Origin: an uncultured Phascolarctobacterium sp.
GTDB taxonomy: Bacteria > Bacillota > Negativicutes > Acidaminococcales > Acidaminococcaceae
DNA length: 51,382 nucleotides
Reading direction: 5' to 3'
NCBI GenBank assembly: GCA_900551745.1
Contig: URXA01000008.1
Location: forward strand, 1-51,382
The position numbers and the translations under genes were made by a program. Shown here in pieces: positions 24,000 through 32,245 of this stretch (positions are counted from its first letter, which is position 1; every line of letters begins with the position of its first letter). The notes beneath the pieces were generated by a model. It made no database searches. It worked only from the letters and a program-made list of their open reading frames with translations, and had not been told where the DNA came from.

Positions 24000-24722
24000 A
24001 TGATGCGCAACACTTTTTCTTCACAGGAGTGGTTGAAATTTATTGGTAAGGAAAAATTACAAACCTTTCAGGATTCTTTTGCCCGTGTTGATAATATCAG
24101 TTTATGTTTTTTTGATTTGGAAGGCACTCCATTAACAGTGTGGTCAAATTCAAGTCTTCTTTGTCACCAGATAATTCAAAATAATAAAAAACGCTGTCAG
24201 CAGGAAAAAGAAAAATCAATGTGTTTTCTCAAAAAAACTCAGCAGATAAAATTATTTACGTGTTATTTGGGGTTAACATATTTTATGTGCCCGGTTTATT
24301 ACAATAATAAACTGGTTGCTATTGCCTATGGCGGAGGTATTGCGACGGAGGCGCATACAGTGCCGCAAGAAATTATAGAACGTTATAATATACCATTGAT
24401 GCCGCAGCGTAAGCTGCAGCGAATCGGAGAATTGCTGGTGCAGACAATGGCACTTGTAAATTTTGACTTAAATGTTGTCGAAAATATTGGTGCAGAAAGA
24501 TACGAAGCTGATATAAATGTTTTTAGCGGCATTTTAAGTAGACGCGAAGCGGAAGTAGCAATGCTCATTTGTCAGGGATTAAGTAATAAACAGATTGCAG
24601 AACAGCTTTTTATTAGTGAAAAAACTATAAAAACACATGTCAGTAATATCTTGAGTAAACTTGATATTAAAGATCGTATGCAGTTGATTTTGGAATATTG
24701 CAGGATTGTACCTAACTCGTAA
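24000..24722 (+). CDS. PocR-domain sensor with LuxR-type DNA-binding domain
   Basis: 240 residues from the ATG at 24000, which has AAGGAG six bases upstream; a longer frame begins at 23928. Residues about 10-135 resemble the PocR ligand-binding domain: FARVDNISLCFFDLEGTPLT, several cysteines (CHQII, RCQQEK, MCFLKK, TCYLG, MCPVYY) and VAIAYGGGI. The C-terminus is a LuxR/GerE helix-turn-helix (LSRREAEVAMLICQGLSNKQ, then IAEQLFISEKTIKTHVSNIL). PocR domains in other bacteria sense small hydrocarbon-type metabolites and often control glycyl-radical or diol-utilization genes. It is the only DNA-binding protein of the cassette before the HPAD genes and is their likely activator (inference). Confidence 0.85.
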   Translation: MMRNTFSSQEWLKFIGKEKLQTFQDSFARVDNISLCFFDLEGTPLTVWSNSSLLCHQIIQNNKKRCQQEKEKSMCFLKKTQQIKLFTCYLGLTYFMCPVYYNNKLVAIAYGGGIATEAHTVPQEIIERYNIPLMPQRKLQRIGELLVQTMALVNFDLNVVENIGAERYEADINVFSGILSRREAEVAMLICQGLSNKQIAEQLFISEKTIKTHVSNILSKLDIKDRMQLILEYCRIVPNS

Positions 24723-24744
24723 TAAAACTGAATGGGGAAATATA

Positions 24745-26772
24745 ATGAGCATAAAGAAAAAACTGAGTATTTTTGTTTTAGTTTTGTTATTGGTACCCAT
24801 GCTTTTATTAGTACTGTCAACGCAGCATTTTTTTGATAGACAGATCCAGGAAAATGAACGGAACTATTTACAGGTTGCGATGAAGACTGTTCGTAACGAT
24901 ATGGAAAACAGGATGGAAGAGATGCGTAAAGCAGGATGGCTTTTCGCAGGAAATCCAGATATTAATAAAGCTATGTATGATGATAGAAACAAACTTGTTA
25001 TGGATTTAAATAATTTAGAGCGTAATTTTAATTATCTTGACTATGTAGTTATTGTAGATCGGGAGAACCGTATATTAGCCAGCAACTCTCCTTATCTGTT
25101 ATACCCTGCTGGCAGTACGGTTAAAATCCTGGCTGCCAGTAGTATGTTGTTTGGTAAAACGCATGTATCAGAAGAAGTCGTCGGGCTGGAAGAACTGTTT
25201 GCTAAAGATTCACCGGAATATGACCGTTTTTCGATCAAGATAATTAATCAGACTCCGGGAGCGCAGGAGTATTTACATAAAGCTCTGATGGGGATTGTTG
25301 TAGTACCGATCAGAGATAAATCTGCTAATAACGATGTTATCGGAGCTATTATCTTATGTGATTTACTTAATAATGATAATTATTTTGCTGAGCGCTACAG
25401 TAGAAATCTGGATAATTCATTTCTGGCTTTTTCTATTGACGGGATCAGGATTGCGTCGAATATTCAGACTGATACTAAAAGTAATTTTGTCGGCAGTATG
25501 GCCCCGCATGGAATAGGTAAATATTTGGAAGACGATAAACAGTATTTTGGAAAAGTTGACGTTGATGATGAGATACATGTTTTTTTAGATCAGAAAATTT
25601 TTAACAGTGCTGATGAACCGATCGCTGTTGTAGGAATTGGTATTCCAGAGGAAAAATTTTCTGGGATCGTCAGCAATAATTATAAATATGTATTAGGTCT
25701 TTTTTTCTTATGTTTGTGGGCCATGCTGATTTTAGGGCAGCTGCTGGCTGAAAAAATAAGCTGCCCGATTGTGCATGTTACCGATTTGACTAGAGATTAT
25801 TATGAAAAAAATTTTGGGAACAAAGCAATACTTAATGGCAAAAAAGATGACGAAGGTGCTATGCTGCAGGAAATGTTTGAAAAGTTTACTGATCAGCTGG
25901 AACTTAGGAAACAGGAAAGTAAGCTGTATTTAGAGCAATTGGAATGTGAGCATCAGCATCAGAAGCAACTGGCGTTTAAGCTGCAAAAAAACAATGAGCA
26001 GCTTGAGCTTAATGTTGCGGAAAGAACTAAATATTTGCAGGAGGCATTGAATGAGCTGAAGAAAGTAGATGTGGCGAAATCTCAGTTTCTGGCGAATATC
26101 AGTCATGAACTGAGAACTCCGCTAAATGCTATAATTGGTTCTTCTGAAATTTTAAAGGACGATATATTAGGTGAGCTGAATCAGAAACAGAAAAAATATG
26201 TGGCCAATATTTTCAGCAGCAGTACTCACCTGCTGCAGCTGATCAATGATATTCTGGATATTTCCAAGATTGCCAGCGGGAAAATGACTCTTAATTACAG
26301 CGAATTTTATTTGAAAGAAATTGTTTTGCAGACTGTGGAAAATGTAAAAAGCTATGTGACAAACAAACAGTTAAAGGTAACCTTAAATTTTGAGCCTGAT
26401 GATTTTATGATCAAAGCTGATGCGGCGAAGTTAAAACAGATTCTATACAATCTGTTATCAAATGCAGTGAAGTTTACCGGAACTGGCGGGCAGGTCGAAA
26501 TCTATGTTTATAAACGTGAAGATGTTGCCGAATTTATTGTGCGCGATAATGGTATAGGTATAGCTGAGCAGGATCAGAAAAAAATATTTGTGGAATTTGA
26601 ACAGGTGGACAGTTCTTATACCCGTGAATATGAAGGTACAGGGCTGGGGCTGCCGCTGGTAAAAAAGATGGTTGAGATGCACGGTGGATATGTCTATTTA
26701 AAAAGTACTTTAGGAGAGGGGACGGAAGTTGTTTTTTTGATTCCGCTGCAGCAGGAAATAAAGAAACAGTGA
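24745..26772 (+). CDS. Membrane sensor histidine kinase (dCache-type)
   Basis: 675 residues from the ATG at 24745 with GGGGAAA upstream. An N-terminal membrane helix is followed by an extracytoplasmic region of about 280 residues typical of dCache sensors, a second helix (YVLGLFFLCLWAMLILGQLL), a HAMP-like segment and a coiled coil. HisKA is clear with phospho-acceptor His454 in FLANISHELRTPLNAIIG. The ATPase domain has NLLSNAVKFT, RDNGIGIAEQD and GTGLGLPLVKKMV. It has no receiver domain, and the cognate regulator follows 16 bases later. The ligand is unknown; an extracellular aromatic acid would fit the downstream genes. Confidence 0.93.
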   Translation: MSIKKKLSIFVLVLLLVPMLLLVLSTQHFFDRQIQENERNYLQVAMKTVRNDMENRMEEMRKAGWLFAGNPDINKAMYDDRNKLVMDLNNLERNFNYLDYVVIVDRENRILASNSPYLLYPAGSTVKILAASSMLFGKTHVSEEVVGLEELFAKDSPEYDRFSIKIINQTPGAQEYLHKALMGIVVVPIRDKSANNDVIGAIILCDLLNNDNYFAERYSRNLDNSFLAFSIDGIRIASNIQTDTKSNFVGSMAPHGIGKYLEDDKQYFGKVDVDDEIHVFLDQKIFNSADEPIAVVGIGIPEEKFSGIVSNNYKYVLGLFFLCLWAMLILGQLLAEKISCPIVHVTDLTRDYYEKNFGNKAILNGKKDDEGAMLQEMFEKFTDQLELRKQESKLYLEQLECEHQHQKQLAFKLQKNNEQLELNVAERTKYLQEALNELKKVDVAKSQFLANISHELRTPLNAIIGSSEILKDDILGELNQKQKKYVANIFSSSTHLLQLINDILDISKIASGKMTLNYSEFYLKEIVLQTVENVKSYVTNKQLKVTLNFEPDDFMIKADAAKLKQILYNLLSNAVKFTGTGGQVEIYVYKREDVAEFIVRDNGIGIAEQDQKKIFVEFEQVDSSYTREYEGTGLGLPLVKKMVEMHGGYVYLKSTLGEGTEVVFLIPLQQEIKKQ

Positions 26773-26788
26773 AAGGTGAGGTGTGTAA

Positions 26789-27709
26789 ATGAAAACGGTT
26801 TTAATAGTAGACGATAATATCAAGAACCTGGACTTGTTTAAAGATTTTATTGAAAGCTGGGGTTATGAAACTGTTACTGCCCAGCAGGGTAAAGATGCTA
26901 TCAGCTTAGCTGAACGATATCTGCCTGACATTATTCTGCTTGATGTCATGTTGCCGGGAATGAGCGGATATGAAGTTTGCAGGGAATTAAAAGAAAATCA
27001 AAAAACTCATCATATTCCCGTAGTAATGATCACTGTTCTTAACGATATTGCGGACAGGATTCATGGTTATAAAATAGGTGCTGACCAGTTTTTGGTAAAA
27101 CCAGTAGACTACAATGAGTTGCATGCTATTTTAGACAGTTTATTCGGTAAAAAAAGGATGTTTGATGAAATTGAAAGCAGAGATACGGTTATTGAGAGCC
27201 TGAATGTTTTGCTGAAACAACTTTTGCCTTCGGAAGCTGTTGTTATTGCTGATCGCAAATTTCATTATTGCCGTAAGCTGTGCGATTATCTCAATCTATC
27301 TAAAAATGAAACTGAACAGGGACTGCTGCTGGTACGAATACAGGATATCATCGCTACTTTATGTAAACAGAAGGGGACTGTTCCCGAGGAAGAAATGGCT
27401 TTTTTAGAGCCGCTAAAAATGGAAAAGTGGGCCAAACTGCTGCTGCTGTATATTCGCAGCTATTTGGGCGGTGTCGATGAAACCTTGCAGAAAAAAATTA
27501 AGGAGTGCCATTTAGAAAAGCTGGCTGATATCAGTTTTGTTTTAGACCGCTATGGCAGTATTTTAGTAAGTGAAAATGGCGATGATAACAAAGCATTGTT
27601 AAAACTGAGGCAGGAATGCAGGCAGTATGCCTATCCGGATGATGTGGTAAGATTACTGGAACAAATAGTCAATGATGAATTGTTTATGAAAAGTTTGAAA
27701 GATAAATAA
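26789..27709 (+). CDS. Response regulator with a divergent C-terminal domain (degenerate HD-GYP-like)
   Basis: 306 residues. The receiver domain is intact: acidic pair D8/D9, phospho-acceptor D52 in LLDVMLPGMSG, T82 and K104 in FLVKPVD. The remaining 180 residues carry no DNA-binding motif. Their helical pattern (NLSKNETEQGLLLVRIQDI; LEKLADISFVLDRYGSILVS; AYPDDVVRLLEQIVNDEL) resembles the layout of HD-GYP phosphodiesterases, but the metal-binding HD pair and the GYP motif are absent. It may act through protein contact, for example with the LuxR-type protein of the same operon. The resemblance to HD-GYP is by eye only. Confidence 0.85.
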   Translation: MKTVLIVDDNIKNLDLFKDFIESWGYETVTAQQGKDAISLAERYLPDIILLDVMLPGMSGYEVCRELKENQKTHHIPVVMITVLNDIADRIHGYKIGADQFLVKPVDYNELHAILDSLFGKKRMFDEIESRDTVIESLNVLLKQLLPSEAVVIADRKFHYCRKLCDYLNLSKNETEQGLLLVRIQDIIATLCKQKGTVPEEEMAFLEPLKMEKWAKLLLLYIRSYLGGVDETLQKKIKECHLEKLADISFVLDRYGSILVSENGDDNKALLKLRQECRQYAYPDDVVRLLEQIVNDELFMKSLKDK

Positions 27710-27718
27710 TTGGTATGA

Positions 27719-27757
27719 ATCCATAGGACTAAAGTCGTAGTCCTATGGATTTTTTGT
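27719..27757 (+). terminator. Terminator after the regulatory cassette
   Basis: ATCCATAGGACT (27719-27730) and AGTCCTATGGAT (27739-27750) form a 12-bp perfect stem, followed by TTTTTG. It separates the regulators from the decarboxylase genes. Confidence 0.92.
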
Positions 27758-27861
27758 ATGTAAGAATACGGCCTAAGGCTCACGAAGTCGGCTGGCAAAT
27801 ATTGTACAATCGAAACAGAAAGTAATGATACGTAAAGTTTTTGACAGAGAGGAAGATTTTT

Positions 27862-28842
27862 ATGGCAAGATCATTATCTCCTATTGGTGTTAAACAGGAT
27901 TTGTCAGGGCGTATTTTTGATATCCAATCTTATTCTGTGCATGACGGACCCGGCTGCCGTACGCTGGTATTTTTATCAGGATGTCCGTTGCGTTGTGAAT
28001 GGTGTGCGAATCCGGAAGGTTTAGAAAATCGTGTACGGACTTTATTTAGAGTCATGAAATGCATCAATAGGTCTCAAGGCTGTAGCCGCTGCATTCCAAA
28101 ATGCCCGTATCAGGCAATTTCTATCAGTGATGAAAAAGAAATACCACTGGCAATAGACTGGGAAAAATGCAAGCATTGTGAAAGTCATGAATGTGTGGAT
28201 GCTTGTTTACAGGAAGCCTTTGTTCCGGCTTCCAGAGATATGAAGGTTTCCGAATTGATGAAAATTTTTGATCGCGACCGGCATTACTGGTCAGGTAAAG
28301 GCGGGGCTACTTTCAGCGGCGGCGATCCGATGTATCAAAAAGATTTTTTGCAGGCGGTACTGAAGGAGTGCCGCAATGCTTATATCCATACAGCGATTGA
28401 AACAAGTGGTTTTTTCCCTCAGGAAACTTATTTAGAAACTATGAAATATGTTGATTTTGCATTTAATGATCTGAAGCATATGGATTCTGATAAACATAAA
28501 GAGAAAACCGGGGTTCCAAATGAACTTATTTTGGCCAATATCGCAGCGTTGGCCCGATCAGATTGGCCGGGAAGACTTGTGCTGAGATCACCTGTTATTG
28601 AAGGCTTTAATGACAGTAAAGAAAATATGGCGGCTATTGCAGAGTTTATGCATAGTGTTGGTTTAACAGAATTTAATCTGTTGCCTTTCCATCGTCTTGG
28701 CGATTCAAAATGGAAATCTTGTGGTATGGTTTATCCTTACAGTATGTATGAAGCTACGCCTCCTGAAAAATTAGAAGCTTTGCAGAAGGTGCTGCTTGAT
28801 TTAGGCATTAAAGCCTATGTTGGTTCTGACACCCCATTTTAA
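27862..28842 (+). CDS. hpdA: HPAD-activating enzyme (glycyl-radical activase)
   Basis: 326 residues from the ATG at 27862 with GAGAGGAAG upstream. The radical SAM motif CxxxCxxC is C41-PLR-C45-EW-C48, after HDGPGCRTLVFLSG. Two ferredoxin-like Cys sets follow (CINRSQGCSRCIPKCP; CKHCESHECVDAC), as in activases of the larger glycyl-radical enzymes. GGEP-equivalent sequence is SGGDPMYQ. It removes a hydrogen from Gly879 of the large subunit encoded next. Gene order activase-B-C differs from the B-C-A order of Clostridioides difficile. Confidence 0.92.
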   Translation: MARSLSPIGVKQDLSGRIFDIQSYSVHDGPGCRTLVFLSGCPLRCEWCANPEGLENRVRTLFRVMKCINRSQGCSRCIPKCPYQAISISDEKEIPLAIDWEKCKHCESHECVDACLQEAFVPASRDMKVSELMKIFDRDRHYWSGKGGATFSGGDPMYQKDFLQAVLKECRNAYIHTAIETSGFFPQETYLETMKYVDFAFNDLKHMDSDKHKEKTGVPNELILANIAALARSDWPGRLVLRSPVIEGFNDSKENMAAIAEFMHSVGLTEFNLLPFHRLGDSKWKSCGMVYPYSMYEATPPEKLEALQKVLLDLGIKAYVGSDTPF

Positions 28843-28857
28843 AATTCCTCAATAAAG

Positions 28858-28908
28858 CAGCGGCAGCGCATTGGTTTTGGTTGGACCAGTGTGCTGCCGT
28901 TGTTTTTG
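28858..28908 (+). terminator. Hairpin between the activase and hpdB
   Basis: CGGCAGC ... GCTGCCG outer stem with an inner TTGGT/ACCAG-type pairing, then TTGTTTTTGG. Likely a partial terminator that would let the catalytic subunit be expressed at a different level from its activase. Confidence 0.65.
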
Positions 28909-29116
28909 GGGTTAAGACCTACTAGTACCTAAGGCTTAGCAGCTCTTAATTTTTTCAGACTTACACTCCTACCGTCGGCTCAATACTTAAGATTTTTCGC
29001 ATAGTACACTTAAGGCAACCTAAGGGTGCAGCAAACGTTAATGTTGAATGGATGACTGCTTCTAAAAATTGCTGCAGGTCTTATCGTGAATTCTATGTAA
29101 AAAAGGAGGATTTATT
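28909..29116 (+). promoter_or_regulatory. Leader region of hpdB
   Basis: About 200 non-coding bases before the strong ribosome binding site AAAAGGAGGA. I see no clear sigma-70 or sigma-54 promoter and no named riboswitch. A separate promoter is still likely, given the hairpin just upstream and the length. Confidence 0.4.
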
Positions 29117-31831
29117 ATGGCAAGAAAACTCGTTGACGTATTGGAAGAGCAAGGTATGTCCTTGAATCTCCAAGCTGGCGGTGAAGCACCGAAAGAGATG
29201 GTGGACCGCGAAGTAAAAGAAGGGGCCACAGAAAGAGCTGCTAAGTTGAAAGATATTTATTTGCAGACATTGTCTTCTGTAACCTGCGAGTTCCCGTATT
29301 GGTATAACCGTGTATTCCAGGCTAATGAGGGTGACATTATGGAAGTGCGCCGCGGCAGAGCATTAAAGGCGGGCTTCGAACATTTGACTCCCAGTATTTA
29401 TCCAGGGGAGTTGCTTGTTGGTGCTAAAACTCAGTATTATCGTGGTTCTTTCCCAATGCCGTGGTTATCTGAAGGATTCTTTATGGCGAAGGAAGACGAA
29501 TTGTATCAGGCCGCTTTAGCTTCCGGTTCTGCCAGTGCTGACCAGGTAAGTGCTTATGGCGCCGGTGGTGGCAACGTAACTGAAAGTTTTGGTAACGTTG
29601 TTTCCATTGCCGGTAAATATGGTATTCGTAAAGATGAAGTTCGTGTTTTAACTAAACTGGCTCGTGAGTGGGTTGGTAAATCTGTAGATGATGTTGGTCA
29701 TCGTTATGAGCAAATGGTCCCTGAATATCCAATTAAAGAAGCTGTTATGCGCAGCCTGATTTGTATGTTTGATTCAGGCTATACACTGCCGCAGGGTCGC
29801 GAAGTAATCAATTACTTCTATCCGCTGCAATATGGTTATGACGGTTTGATCAAAATGTGTGAAGAAGGTATTGCAGAAACTGCAGGACGTCCTGACGGCG
29901 ATGGCATTATCGGTATGAGCAGGCTGTATTTCTACGAAGCGGTCAAACTTGTTTTGGAAGGTATCCAAACATGGCATCTGCATTATGCTGATGAAGCAAA
30001 ACGTTTGGCTACAACTGAGAAAAATGCTAAACAAAAGAAAGAATACGAAGAGATAGCTGAAATAATGGAACATATCGCTCATAAACAACCGCGTACTTTC
30101 CGTGAGGCTTTGCAAATGATTTACATGGTTCATATGGCTTCTGTTAATGAAGATGCTATTTCAGGTATGTCGCCCGGACGTATTGGACAGGTATTATGGC
30201 CATGGTTTGAGCAGGATATGGAAGCAGGACGCATCACTGAAGCTGAGGTATTGGAACTTTTAGAATGTTACCGTGTAAAAATGACCTGTATTGATTGTTT
30301 TGCTTCAATGGGCGTTGTTGGCGGTGTACTTTCCGGGAATACTTTTAATAATGTCTGCATAGGCGGTTTGACTCGTGACGGTCAGTCTGCTGCCAACAGA
30401 CTGGAAATGCTGTTACTAGAAGCTGGTATGAGCTGTCAGACTACACAACCGACACTATCAGTATTGTATGATGATAAATTGCCTGAAGAATTCCTGCTGA
30501 AAGCTGTAGAGTGTGAAAAGAGCGGTACCGGTTATCCGGCCTGGATGAATAACCGCGGCGGTATCGAGTTTATTATGAAGAATTACGGACCGGAAGGAAT
30601 GAATCTGGAAGATGCCCGTGCCTTCTCGATTGGTGGCTGTTTGGAAACTTCGCCCGGTATTTGGAAAGAACTGGAATTGAATGGCAAAAAATATTGGATT
30701 CCAGGTGGTGCAGGCCAGCCAACTTCCGTAGGTGTACATTTTATTTCCAATCCGAAAGTTTTAGAAATGGTTCTTACCAATGGCTATGATAGACGTATTG
30801 ATTTACAGGTTCTGCCACCTCATAACAAAACATTTAAAACTTATGAAGAATTGTATGAACAATTCCTTAAATATTACGATATCGTTATCGATTGTCTGGT
30901 AACTACCAATAATATTCAGCATGATGTATGGCGTAAACATAACATGTCGCTGGTAAATTCCTTCCTGAAACCTGACTGCCTGGCAAAAGGCCAGCATATT
31001 GGCAATATGGGCTACCGCTACAATGCTACTTATAACATTGAAGACACTGGCACTATCAATATGGTCAATTCTTTGTACAACATCAAAAAATTGGTGTTTG
31101 AAGATAAGAAATATACTCTGGAAGAACTTACAGATGCGCTTATTAATAACTTTGGCTTCAAAAATGCTGATGAAATCGGCAGCTTCTCACTAGAAGCTCA
31201 GGAAAAACGTGATGATGATGACGGACGTTACGATCAGATCCACGCAGATTGCCTGAGGTCCTTTAAATATGGCAACGATATTCCTGAAGTCGATGGAATT
31301 CTGGCTGAATTTGAAGACTGGTACTGCAGCTGCGGCGATAAATATGAATCTTTGTACGCTAAGCCGTTCTATGTTTGCCAGATGTCTGTATCTACTCATG
31401 CTCCACAAGGTGCAGCAACACTTGCATCTGCTGACGGGCGTCTTTCCGGTACTACTTTTGCTGACGCTTCCATGTCTGCATATCCTGGTACTGACCGCAA
31501 TGGCGCCTATGCATTATTTGAATCCGCTACTTGCTGGGATCACAGCAGATCTCAAAACTCACAGATGAACCTGAAACTGCATCCGAATGCAGTAAAAGGT
31601 ATCGAAGGTTCCAAGAAATTGTTGGATCTGACCCGTTCTTACATGAGAAAAGGCGGCTTCCATATTCAATTTAATATCGTCGATTCTAAAGTTTTGAAAG
31701 ATGCTCAAAAACATCCTAATAACTATCGTGATTTGTTGGTACGTGTAGCCGGCTTTACTCAATACTGGGTAGAAATCGGTAAACCGATCCAGGACGAAGT
31801 TGTTGCAAGAACCGAATACGAAGGAGTGTGA
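29117..31831 (+). CDS. hpdB: 4-Hydroxyphenylacetate decarboxylase, glycyl-radical subunit
   Basis: 904 residues, the usual HPAD length. The catalytic loop has Cys508-Leu-Glu510 in SIGGCLETSP; the glycyl-radical loop has Gly879 in RVAGFTQYW, followed by IQDEVVARTEYEGV. Positions that in the Clostridium scatologenes structure contact the substrate (Ser344, His536, Glu637 there) align with Ser349, His541 and Glu642 here. The Glu and His that hold the phenolic hydroxyl point to 4-hydroxyphenylacetate rather than phenylacetate or indoleacetate. The product would be p-cresol plus CO2. The enzyme is oxygen-sensitive, so the host is a strict anaerobe. The small subunit hpdC follows, another HPAD hallmark. 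Confidence 0.95.
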   Translation: MARKLVDVLEEQGMSLNLQAGGEAPKEMVDREVKEGATERAAKLKDIYLQTLSSVTCEFPYWYNRVFQANEGDIMEVRRGRALKAGFEHLTPSIYPGELLVGAKTQYYRGSFPMPWLSEGFFMAKEDELYQAALASGSASADQVSAYGAGGGNVTESFGNVVSIAGKYGIRKDEVRVLTKLAREWVGKSVDDVGHRYEQMVPEYPIKEAVMRSLICMFDSGYTLPQGREVINYFYPLQYGYDGLIKMCEEGIAETAGRPDGDGIIGMSRLYFYEAVKLVLEGIQTWHLHYADEAKRLATTEKNAKQKKEYEEIAEIMEHIAHKQPRTFREALQMIYMVHMASVNEDAISGMSPGRIGQVLWPWFEQDMEAGRITEAEVLELLECYRVKMTCIDCFASMGVVGGVLSGNTFNNVCIGGLTRDGQSAANRLEMLLLEAGMSCQTTQPTLSVLYDDKLPEEFLLKAVECEKSGTGYPAWMNNRGGIEFIMKNYGPEGMNLEDARAFSIGGCLETSPGIWKELELNGKKYWIPGGAGQPTSVGVHFISNPKVLEMVLTNGYDRRIDLQVLPPHNKTFKTYEELYEQFLKYYDIVIDCLVTTNNIQHDVWRKHNMSLVNSFLKPDCLAKGQHIGNMGYRYNATYNIEDTGTINMVNSLYNIKKLVFEDKKYTLEELTDALINNFGFKNADEIGSFSLEAQEKRDDDDGRYDQIHADCLRSFKYGNDIPEVDGILAEFEDWYCSCGDKYESLYAKPFYVCQMSVSTHAPQGAATLASADGRLSGTTFADASMSAYPGTDRNGAYALFESATCWDHSRSQNSQMNLKLHPNAVKGIEGSKKLLDLTRSYMRKGGFHIQFNIVDSKVLKDAQKHPNNYRDLLVRVAGFTQYWVEIGKPIQDEVVARTEYEGV

Positions 31832-31837
31832 GTCACA

Positions 31838-32101
31838 ATGGCTAAAAATAATCATGCTGATTGCCGTAATTTTACCCCTATTGACGTTGCTAAAGGTATC
31901 TGCCATGCCAATAACGACAGTGTTATCCTTATTGACAGCGAAACATGTCCGATGTTTACGCCTATTGCTAAATGTAAATGCTGCAAATGCTTTATAGAAG
32001 CTGACGAAAACAACATTGGTATCTGCGATGGATTTAAGAAAAAGGACTGGACTTACGGTGATTTGAAAGCTGTATATTGCGAACAGTTTACAAGTAAATA
32101 A
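31838..32101 (+). CDS. hpdC: 4-Hydroxyphenylacetate decarboxylase, Fe-S small subunit
   Basis: 87 residues starting six bases after hpdB, with GAAGGAG upstream. Eight ligand positions known for two [4Fe-4S] clusters are kept: His6, Cys9, Cys22 and Cys37 for one, and Cys46, Cys49, Cys63 and Cys81 for the other. Two extra cysteines (Cys48 and Cys51) lie within KCKCCKCF, where the clostridial protein has other residues. The subunit is present only in the HPAD branch of aryl-acetate decarboxylases, where it supports oligomerization and regulation. It ends a transcription unit, with a strong terminator behind it. Confidence 0.94.
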   Translation: MAKNNHADCRNFTPIDVAKGICHANNDSVILIDSETCPMFTPIAKCKCCKCFIEADENNIGICDGFKKKDWTYGDLKAVYCEQFTSK

Positions 32102-32138
32102 GTCTATTACAATACTTCCTCCTTAACTAAAGTAAGTT

Positions 32139-32170
32139 GGCGGATGCAGGAGCCTGCATCCGCCTCTTTT
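32139..32170 (+). terminator. Terminator after hpdC
   Basis: A 12-bp perfect GC-rich stem GGCGGATGCAGG-AG-CCTGCATCCGCC, then TCTTTT. Confidence 0.92.
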
Positions 32171-32202
32171 CAAAATGGACTAAAATTTGTAATTACTATT
32201 AA

Positions 32203-32228
32203 CTCATAATTTTTAAAAGATTTATGAG
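32203..32228 (+). promoter_or_regulatory. Inverted repeat upstream of the MFS gene
   Basis: CTCATAA (32203-32209) and TTATGAG (32222-32228) around an A/T-rich centre, ending 17 bases before the chosen ATG. Candidate operator for the transporter set; no T-run, so it is not a terminator. Confidence 0.4.
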
Positions 32229-32245
32229 ATGAAGGGATGGTTTAT

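Noticed and set aside
27795..27812. Sigma-54-like string TGGCA...TTGTA upstream of hpdA
   Set aside because: The distance between the GG and the second element is two bases too short for a -24/-12 promoter.
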